Positions 1 through 4,433 of a stretch of DNA of 6,553 nucleotides are shown piece by piece. The translations under genes and the position numbers were made by a program. The notes under the pieces were generated by a model that saw only the letters and a program-made list of their open reading frames with translations, ran no database searches and had not been told where the DNA came from. Within the stretch, counting starts at the first letter, position 1; each line of letters begins with the position of its first letter. Source of the stretch: an uncultured Chloroflexota bacterium (GTDB taxonomy: Bacteria > Chloroflexota > Limnocylindria > Limnocylindrales > CSP1-4); NCBI GenBank assembly GCA_903930745.1, contig CAIYZX010000548.1, positions 1 through 6,553 on the forward strand, written 5' to 3'.

Positions 1-33
1 CGGCGTGCGCCGCCACGACAGGGGGTGGATCCC

Positions 34-62
34 TTGGGTAATCGCAGGGTTATGCCTATGCC
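34..62 (+). promoter_or_regulatory. Weak candidate promoter upstream of the histidine kinase
   Basis: A TTGGGT hexamer at 34-39 is followed after 17 bases by TATGCC at 57-62. TATGCC is also present in tandem just before it, at 51-56. The spacing fits a sigma-70 type promoter and would put the transcript start near 69, just ahead of the candidate start codons at 72, 81 and 87. The match to consensus is poor and the window begins only 33 bases upstream, so this is a guess. The tandem TATGCC could equally be half of a regulator site. Confidence 0.18.
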
Positions 63-86
63 CGCACCGGGTTGCGCCGGGTGAGA

Positions 87-1595
87 ATGCGCACCTGGGC
101 CGCCCTGGCCCTCGCCGTCACCCTGGCCGCCTCGCTCCATGCCGTGGCCGTGGCGCTGACGGCGGTCGTGGATGCGGGGGTGTCGGTTGATGCGGGTGGG
201 ACCCTGGTCACGGCCGTGGAGCCTGGCGGATTCGGCTGGGACAGCGGGATCCGGGAGGGCATGCACGTGGCGTCGCTCACCACGGCGGACGGCCCTGGCG
301 GCTGGTCCGCGGACGTCCTGGAGCTCGGCCGGGTGGTGGGCGTGGCGGGCCGCGAGGCGATGCTGCGGGCGAGCGTCGTCATGGCGGGCACCGGCGTGGG
401 CCTCGCGATCATCGGTCTCCTCCTGGTGCGTCGGCCGCGGCGCGCGAGCCTCCTCGCAGCCGCCGCCTGCGGTTGTGCCGCGGTGCCGGAGCTGCTCGCG
501 TACGGCCGGGGCATGGGCCAGCTCGTGGTCCTGGCGGCCGCGGTGGCTCCCTCGCTCTGGCTCCTGGCCTGGGGGCCAAGGGGCAGGCGTGCGGCGCTCG
601 CGGCGCTGGTCGCCGGCGCCCTCGTCGCAGGAGCGTGGGTGGCCGCACCCGGAGCCGCGCCGGCGCTGGCCACGCCCCTCGCGGTGGCCCTTGACCTTTG
701 GCTGGCGGGCTCGTTCACCGCGCTCGCGGTGGTGGGGGCCGGCGTGACGCCCGGGCGTGTTCGTGGCTGGGCTCGCACCGTGGGCCCGCTCGATGTCGCG
801 GTGCTGGCAGGCGCCCTGCTCCTGGTGGCGGCGCTCGCGGGGTCCGGGGTTGGGGCCCCCATCGCCGCTGCGGCCGTGGCCCTGCCGCTCCTGGCCCTCG
901 CCGGGACACGCCGGCGCATCGCCCGGCTGGCGGACCAGGTGCTCCTCGCGGACGTGCGCGAGCGCGAGGCCATCCGTGCGACGGAGGCGGAGCGCGCACG
1001 CCTCGCGGGCGAGCTGCACGACGGGCCGCTCCAGCGCCTCGCGGGCGTGGTGCGAGAGCTGGACGGACCGGTGGGGGACACTCGCGGGGTCCGCGACTCC
1101 CTCCGCGAGGTGGCCAGCTCCATCCGGGGTGTGGCCTCGGAGCTGCGCCCACCGGTCCTTGACGATCTTGGCCTCGTCCCGGCGCTGGGGGCGGGTCTGC
1201 GCGAGCTGCCCGCCGGGCCTGCCGGGCCCGCCGGCTTCGTTGCGCCCGCGGTGGAGCTGGCCGTGGACTCCGCCGGGTACCAGGCCACGGACCGGCCGCC
1301 CGCGGAGGTGGAGCTCGCGGCGTACCGGATCGTGCTGGAGGCGGTGGCCAACGCCGTGCGCCATGCCGCCGCCACGCAGATCACCGTGACCGGTGCCGCC
1401 GGGCCGCACCGCGTGGCCATCCTGGTGGAGGACGACGGGCGCGGGATCGATGCCGATGCCGCCCACGCCGCCGCAGCGGGCGGACACATGGGCATCCCCA
1501 CCATGCGCCGGCGGGCGGAGCTCATCGGCGGGAGCCTGGAGATCCGCAGCCGTCCGGGCGGTGGCACAGTCGTGGCACTGGAGTGGCACCCATGA
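87..1595 (+). CDS. Membrane sensor histidine kinase, NarL/LiaS type, with PDZ-like sensor region
   Basis: This is a 502-residue kinase that senses a signal at the membrane and phosphorylates the regulator encoded next to it. Residues 2-28 form a first membrane segment. A glycine-rich stretch at about 39-66, with GGFGWDSGIREGMHVASL, resembles the ligand-groove region of a PDZ domain and would lie outside the membrane. About six further hydrophobic segments span residues 96-272. The HisKA_3 dimerisation helix follows, with the phosphoacceptor His311 in the box ELHDGPLQRL. The HATPase_c domain ends the protein: N-box Asn422 in EAVANAVRH, G1 box DDGRGID near 449-455, G2 box GGHMGI near 465-470 and GGGT near 491-494. 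The start is uncertain: ATG 87 is used here, with GTG 81 and TTG 72 in frame and no clear Shine-Dalgarno sequence before any of them. The gene overlaps the response regulator by four bases. The stimulus is unknown. Confidence 0.9.
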   Translation: MRTWAALALAVTLAASLHAVAVALTAVVDAGVSVDAGGTLVTAVEPGGFGWDSGIREGMHVASLTTADGPGGWSADVLELGRVVGVAGREAMLRASVVMAGTGVGLAIIGLLLVRRPRRASLLAAAACGCAAVPELLAYGRGMGQLVVLAAAVAPSLWLLAWGPRGRRAALAALVAGALVAGAWVAAPGAAPALATPLAVALDLWLAGSFTALAVVGAGVTPGRVRGWARTVGPLDVAVLAGALLLVAALAGSGVGAPIAAAAVALPLLALAGTRRRIARLADQVLLADVREREAIRATEAERARLAGELHDGPLQRLAGVVRELDGPVGDTRGVRDSLREVASSIRGVASELRPPVLDDLGLVPALGAGLRELPAGPAGPAGFVAPAVELAVDSAGYQATDRPPAEVELAAYRIVLEAVANAVRHAAATQITVTGAAGPHRVAILVEDDGRGIDADAAHAAAAGGHMGIPTMRRRAELIGGSLEIRSRPGGGTVVALEWHP

Positions 1596-2257
1596 TCCGC
1601 ATCCTGCTGGTGGAGGACCACCCCATCGCGGTGGGCGGCATCGCCGCCATGCTGGCCACGGCGCCGGACATGGACCTCGTGCGGGTGGCCGGGTCCCTCG
1701 CGGGCGCGCGCGCCTTCCTCGCGGCGCCCGCCTGTGACGTGGTGCTCCTGGACCTCCGGCTGCCGGACGGCTCCGGCATCGACCTGCTGCGCGAGCTCGC
1801 GGCGCAGCCGGATGCGCCGGGCGTGCTCGTCCTCTCCTCGTTCCTGACCCGGGAGTACGTCTCCGCCTCCATCGTCCTGGGCGCCGGCGGCTTCCTCCTC
1901 AAGACCGCGTCCACCGAGGAGATCACGGCCGCCATCCGGACCATCGCCGCCGGGGGCCTCGCCTTCACCGCCGAACAGCGTCGCGCCAGCCGGACGGCCA
2001 GCTGGGAGCCCCTCACGCAGCGCGAGCACGACCTGCTCGCGGGCCTGCTGGCGGGCCGCTCCAACGACGAGCTTGCCGGCGACCTCGGGGTGGCCCGCAA
2101 GACCGTGGAGGGGATGCTCTCGCGGCTCTTCGCCCGTTACGGGGTTGTCACCCGCACAGAGCTCGCCCTCGCCGTGGACCGCGGCGCGGTCCTGGACCTG
2201 CCCGCACGGCCGAATCCCGGCCCCGGCGCACCCCTCCGCAGCCCGCGGGAATCATAG
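1592..2257 (+). CDS. LuxR/NarL-family response regulator
   Basis: This 221-residue protein is the DNA-binding partner of the preceding kinase. The receiver domain spans residues 2-120: acidic pair Glu8-Asp9, phosphoacceptor Asp54 in VVLLDLRLPDGSG, the Ser82/Ser83 switch position in VLVLSSF, and Lys104 in GFLLKTAS. A LuxR-type helix-turn-helix occupies about 139-196, with LTQREHDLLAGLLAGRSNDE opening the fold and GVARKTVEGMLSRLFARYG as the recognition region. About 20 proline-rich residues follow. The ATG lies inside ATGA, shared with the kinase stop codon, and a GGAG at 1580-1583 sits eight bases upstream, so translation is probably coupled. An in-frame GTG at 1583 is possible but less likely because it lacks this spacing. 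Target genes are not visible; autoregulation is common in the family but unproven here. Confidence 0.93.
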   Translation: MIRILLVEDHPIAVGGIAAMLATAPDMDLVRVAGSLAGARAFLAAPACDVVLLDLRLPDGSGIDLLRELAAQPDAPGVLVLSSFLTREYVSASIVLGAGGFLLKTASTEEITAAIRTIAAGGLAFTAEQRRASRTASWEPLTQREHDLLAGLLAGRSNDELAGDLGVARKTVEGMLSRLFARYGVVTRTELALAVDRGAVLDLPARPNPGPGAPLRSPRES

Positions 2258-2332
2258 GGTTCTCCCACCTGTTCACCGGGACCAGCAGCCCAGACGGTTG
2301 GTGGAGACTGGTAGGCCGAGGCCCCGCCAGAA

Positions 2333-2354
2333 TGACCCCGCTCCCCTGGGGTCA
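2333..2354. repeat. Perfect 7-bp inverted repeat before a Shine-Dalgarno sequence
   Basis: TGACCCC at 2333-2339 and GGGGTCA at 2348-2354 are exact reverse complements around an 8-base loop. The right arm runs straight into AGGAGGT at 2354-2360. In RNA this would be a stable stem touching a ribosome-binding site. In DNA it could be an operator or the end of a mobile element. No T-run follows in either direction, which argues against a simple terminator. Confidence 0.55.
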
Positions 2355-2365
2355 GGAGGTACGCC

Positions 2366-2398
2366 ATGCATGTTCAGGAGGTCATGGCGCTTGTCTGA
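2366..2398 (+). CDS. Possible 10-residue leader peptide or decayed gene start
   Basis: An ATG at 2366 lies five bases after a perfect AGGAGGT (2354-2360), a better ribosome-binding site than most genes in this window have. The frame reads MHVQEVMALV and stops at TGA 2396-2398. Reading past that stop, the same frame stays open into AVVGSWADSAVVDRL and beyond, which might mean that a longer gene was cut short by a nonsense change. I do not recognise the sequence. It could be a regulatory short ORF coupled to the upstream stem, a dead remnant such as the head of a transposase gene, or chance. The signal is real in the sequence but the function is unknown. Confidence 0.22.
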   Translation: MHVQEVMALV

Positions 2399-2459
2399 GC
2401 GGTCGTGGGCTCGTGGGCGGACTCTGCCGTTGTGGACCGGCTCACCCGCGCTTCCTGCG

Positions 2460-2479
2460 GACGGCATAGGCCGGCCGTC
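2460..2479 (-). other. Short hairpin over the DUF4279 stop codon
   Basis: GACGGC at 2460-2465 pairs with GCCGTC at 2474-2479 around an 8-base loop, overlapping the TGA stop codon of the leftward gene (2478-2480). It might help end transcription or protect the message end. No T-run follows on the minus strand, so a terminator call would be weak. Confidence 0.2.
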
Positions 2480-2972
2480 AGCCCTCGCGGAGGGAAGCGT
2501 CCAGTTGCGCCAACTCGTCTCGCGTCAGCAGTCGCGGCCCATCGTCGTCCGGCGCTTCTTCCGGGAGGGCATAGATGTCGAACTCGAGCGTCGCACCTAA
2601 GTCGGCAAGCGAGGCAGAGTGCTCCGGGGACACCTGGATCATCGGCCCCTGCGACCAGTGGCAGTAGATGGCGGCCCCCACGAACGCCTGATGCGTCCGA
2701 CCGAGTGAGCGCAGCGTGTCCCAGCACGGACGCAGGAGCGCGATGAGGTCCGTGAGATGGTCGTGGAACTCGTCGGCGGGCGTGAGCCGGCTATTCACCA
2801 GCCAGCCCGAGACCTTGCGAACGGACGCCCGCGGCCTCGGCCTCGTCCCCTTCCTGAACGCGTGGTCAGGCGTCAGACCTGCCAGGGCCGTGATGTCGTC
2901 CGGCTCGAATTCCCCGACGAGCCTGAACCAGACATACCGCTCGTCGAGTGCGTGGGGGTTCTCGTCGCTCAT
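2478..2972 (-). CDS. DUF4279 domain-containing protein
   Basis: This is a 164-residue soluble protein whose whole length matches the pattern I know for DUF4279. An opening strand YVWFRLVGEFEPDDITALAG (residues 13-32) is followed by an FRKGTRPRP segment near 39-47, SGWLVNS near 55-61 and a helix with HLTDLIALLRPCWDTLRSLG near 72-91. Then come AAIYCHWSQGPMIQVSPEH near 100-118 and LADLGATLEFDIYALPEE near 122-139. No signal peptide or membrane segment is visible. I know of no established function for the family. Start choice: ATG 2972, with a GTG codon immediately before it; neither has a Shine-Dalgarno sequence. The gene stands alone, with convergent DNA downstream and a repeat cluster upstream. 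Its GC content in sampled stretches is roughly 63-68%, below the approximately 75% of neighbouring genes, which suggests later arrival or weaker selection. Confidence 0.85.
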   Translation of the reverse strand: MSDENPHALDERYVWFRLVGEFEPDDITALAGLTPDHAFRKGTRPRPRASVRKVSGWLVNSRLTPADEFHDHLTDLIALLRPCWDTLRSLGRTHQAFVGAAIYCHWSQGPMIQVSPEHSASLADLGATLEFDIYALPEEAPDDDGPRLLTRDELAQLDASLREG

Positions 2973-2980
2973 CACCCAGC

Positions 2981-3009
2981 ACTGTCCGTCCGTGAGGGTC
3001 GCTGGTCAA
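2981..3009 (-). promoter_or_regulatory. Candidate promoter for the DUF4279 gene, placed for leaderless transcription
   Basis: On the minus strand TTGACC (3009-3004) is followed after exactly 17 bases by GACAGT (2986-2981), matching the -35 box in five of six positions and the -10 box in three of six. Five bases later come GTG and ATG (2975-2970). A transcript starting about seven bases after the -10 box would begin at or next to the start codon, consistent with the missing Shine-Dalgarno sequence. The -10 box is weak, so this stays tentative. Confidence 0.3.
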
Positions 3010-3055
3010 GGGCACTCCGGTCTCGTCCCTGCAAGGCACAACGAGCCGCGAAGGG

Positions 3056-3086
3056 CGCAGCGGAGGTTGTCGACGGACACAGGAAC
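3056..3086 (+). repeat. Repeat copy D (degenerate)
   Basis: CGCAGCGGAGGTTGTCGA at 3056-3073 matches copy B (3229-3247) at 16 positions if one base is gapped. A GGAAC at 3082-3086 recurs at the right end with a three-base longer spacer. The mini-hairpin arms are CAGC and GTTG, still pairable through a G-T wobble. This is the weakest of the four copies and could be partly chance. Confidence 0.4.
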
Positions 3087-3153
3087 AACGGCTTGGCATT
3101 CCTCCCTGCCGAAGGGTGCCGGGACCGATGCCCGGTGGTCGCCCCGCCAGTCC

Positions 3154-3183
3154 CCGCAACGCTGAGTTGATGAATCACGGAAC
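3154..3183 (+). repeat. Repeat copy A
   Basis: This 30-base motif is identical at 23 of 30 positions both to copy B in direct orientation and to copy C in inverted orientation. CAAC (3157-3160) and GTTG (3166-3169) can pair around a five-base loop; GATGAA follows and CGGAAC closes the unit. Differences from the other copies fall mainly in the loop and in the linker before CGGAAC. Confidence 0.65.
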
Positions 3184-3305
3184 GCCGGGGCGGCGAGGGG
3201 CGCATTCGGGGCCGTCATCCGGGGTTCCGCAACGGTGGGTTGTCGAAAGGCGGAACGGCGACGGTTCCTGGCCCGCTCGCTCCTGGTTTCATCAACTCAC
3301 CGTTG
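3157..3305. repeat. 149-bp segment bounded by an 18-base inverted repeat
   Basis: CAACGCTGAGTTGATGAA at 3157-3174 and TTCATCAACTCACCGTTG at 3288-3305 are reverse complements at 17 of 18 positions, including 12 consecutive bases. The flanking hexamers TCCCCG (3151-3156) and TGCCCG (3306-3311) agree at five of six positions, which might be a decayed target duplication or chance. The size and the terminal inverted repeat fit a miniature transposable element or a large RNA stem. No transposase is encoded inside. Confidence 0.5.
3224..3256 (+). repeat. Repeat copy B with extended perfect hairpin
   Basis: This is the second direct copy of the motif (core 3227-3256). GTTCCGC (3224-3230) is the exact reverse complement of GCGGAAC (3250-3256). 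Inside it, CAAC (3230-3233) and GTTG (3239-3242) can form a second stem, leaving GTCGAAA-type bases bulged on one side. It has the clearest secondary structure of the copies. Confidence 0.6.
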
Positions 3306-3308
3306 TGC
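3279..3308 (-). repeat. Repeat copy C, inverted, just after the glycerate kinase stop
   Basis: Read on the minus strand, this 30-base unit matches copy A at 23 of 30 positions and copy B at 21 of 30. It starts ten bases after the glycerate kinase stop codon, so it would be in the 3' end of the operon transcript. There it could fold alone through CAAC/GTTG or pair with copy A. The right half of the motif is the most diverged. Confidence 0.6.
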
Positions 3309-3318
3309 CCGGGCTCGC

Positions 3319-4419
3319 CTAGGCCTCGGGGAGCTCGCGGGCCAGGCGTTCCGCGCGGGCGGCAAGCGGAGCAGGTCCTGCGGCAAGCGCTTCGGCGAGG
3401 GTGATCGGCGCCTCGTGGACCGCCACGGCAGAGGTGCCCACCGCGGCCAGCGCCTCGATGCCCTCCGGGGTGGCGGACCCGCCGATGGCCACGCACCGTC
3501 GCCCCGCCGCCTGCGCCCGGAGCGCCACGCCCAGCGCGGTCTTGCCGAAGGCGGTCTGCGGGTCAATGCGGCCCTCCCCGGTGACCACGAGATCCGCCCA
3601 AGCCAGCGCGGCATCGAAGCCCGTCTCCGCCATCACGAGGCCGATGCCCGGTACCAGCCGCAGGTCCGCGAACCGGTCCGCGAGGCACAGGAGCCCGAAA
3701 CCCAGGCCACCCGCCGCGCCGGCACCGGGCGTCAACCGCTCCGAGCGTCCCGTGGCCGCCTCCAGCGCATCCGCGAGGACCGCGAGCCGCGCGTCCAGCG
3801 AGGCGACGAGGTTGGCAGACGCCCCCTTCTGCGGCCCGTAGACCGCGGCCGCCCCATCGGTGCCCAGCAGGGGATTCGTCACGTCGCAGGCGATCCGCAG
3901 GCGGACCTCCGCCAGCCGCGGATCCAGCCGGGCCAGCGAGACGGCATCGAATGAGGCGGACACCTCCGCCCCCAGCGCCCGCAGCGCCCCGGCCCCGCCA
4001 TCGGTGGTCGCAGACCCGCCAATCCCCAGCGCGATCTCCCGGACCCCGGCATCCAGCGCCGCGACCAGCAGCTCCCCGGTCCCCAGCGTGGAGGCGGCGG
4101 CAGCGTCCCGCGAATCCGGGGCAACCAGGGACAGCCCGGACGCCCGCGCCATCTCCAGGAACGCGGCCCGGCCGTCCGCCCGGAGCAGCCACGCCGCCTC
4201 CACGGGCGCACCCATGGGCCCCGTGACCCGGGTGGACCGCAACGTCCAGCCGCCCGCCGCCTCCACGGCCAGGAGCGTGCCCTCGCCGCCATCGGCCAGG
4301 GGCGCCAGTCGCACGGCATCGGCCGGTCGCGCACGCAGCCAGCCGGACGCGAACGCCCGCGAGACGTCAACGGACGAGAGCGTTCCCTTGTACGAATCCG
4401 GCGCGAAGAGGACGCGCAC
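3319..4419 (-). CDS. Glycerate kinase, GarK/GlxK family
   Basis: This 366-residue enzyme phosphorylates D-glycerate with ATP; characterised GarK/GlxK members give 2-phosphoglycerate. The family pattern runs the full length: FAPDSYKGTLS (residues 5-15), PLADGGEGT (40-48), LEMARASGL (88-96), STLGTGELL (110-118), GIGGSATTDGGAGALRALG (132-150), DVTNPLLGTDGAA near 179-191, YGPQKGA (194-200), GAGAAGGLGFGL (232-243) and VVTGEGRIDPQTAFGKTALG near 278-297. The length is normal for the family. The start is GTG 4419, chosen because the conserved VRVLFAPDSYKG begins there; the frame stays open far upstream, but that part is only antisense-like shadow of gpgS. No strong Shine-Dalgarno sequence is visible. 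The gene follows gpgS by 14 bases, so it is cotranscribed and perhaps translationally linked. A role in recycling glycerate from glucosylglycerate is inferred from the neighbour. Confidence 0.93.
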   Translation of the reverse strand: MRVLFAPDSYKGTLSSVDVSRAFASGWLRARPADAVRLAPLADGGEGTLLAVEAAGGWTLRSTRVTGPMGAPVEAAWLLRADGRAAFLEMARASGLSLVAPDSRDAAAASTLGTGELLVAALDAGVREIALGIGGSATTDGGAGALRALGAEVSASFDAVSLARLDPRLAEVRLRIACDVTNPLLGTDGAAAVYGPQKGASANLVASLDARLAVLADALEAATGRSERLTPGAGAAGGLGFGLLCLADRFADLRLVPGIGLVMAETGFDAALAWADLVVTGEGRIDPQTAFGKTALGVALRAQAAGRRCVAIGGSATPEGIEALAAVGTSAVAVHEAPITLAEALAAGPAPLAARAERLARELPEA

Positions 4420-4433
4420 GAGACGGGAGGACC

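Larger units (their letters stand above)
2258..2477. other. Convergent intergenic stretch with hairpins, no established gene
   Basis: These 220 bases separate the rightward response regulator from the leftward DUF4279 gene. A long-range imperfect stem is possible between TCTCCCACC at 2261-2269 and GGTGGAGA at 2300-2307, with one bulged base. A perfect 7-bp inverted repeat lies at 2333-2354 and a short hairpin overlaps the DUF4279 stop codon. No stem is followed by a run of T on either strand, so no classical intrinsic terminator is called. The only coding-like signal is a 10-codon frame at 2366-2398, listed separately. Confidence 0.6.
2976..3318. other. 343-base non-coding stretch with repeat cluster
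   Basis: This region lies between the glycerate kinase stop codon and the DUF4279 start, both on the minus strand. It should therefore contain the end of the operon transcript and the DUF4279 promoter. Short frames exist (for example 70 codons on the minus strand from 3218), but none has a ribosome-binding site or a recognisable protein. What stands out is a family of about 30-base motifs (copies at 3056-3086, 3154-3183, 3227-3256 and, inverted, 3279-3308), listed one by one. No T-rich terminator is seen. Confidence 0.6.

Noticed and set aside
56..2029. 657-codon open frame on the minus strand opposite the two-component genes
   Set aside because: It lies antisense to two well-recognised genes, its translation is low-complexity (Arg, Ala, Ser, Pro), and it arises from GC-rich codon bias.
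2333..2354. Intrinsic terminator
   Set aside because: The stem is good, but neither strand has a T-run after it, and on the plus strand it leads directly into a ribosome-binding site.
3119..3135. CCGGG/CCCGG hairpin
   Set aside because: A five-bp GC stem is expected by chance in DNA of this composition and has no associated signal.
2757..3170. 137-codon frame on the plus strand
   Set aside because: It is antisense to the DUF4279 gene, with no recognisable motif and no ribosome-binding site.
3006..3218. 70-codon frame on the minus strand in the repeat region
   Set aside because: No Shine-Dalgarno sequence, no recognisable similarity, and it runs through repeat copy A and the degenerate copy D.
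3163..3250. Hammerhead ribozyme suggested by TTGATGAA and CGAAAG
   Set aside because: The required CUGANGA core is not met (T replaces the essential C) and the three-stem arrangement cannot be drawn around it.
3056..3308. Integron attC site or CRISPR array
   Set aside because: The repeats are in mixed orientation, unevenly spaced and diverged, with no RYYYAAC/GTTRRRY pair; this fits neither a CRISPR array nor an attC site.
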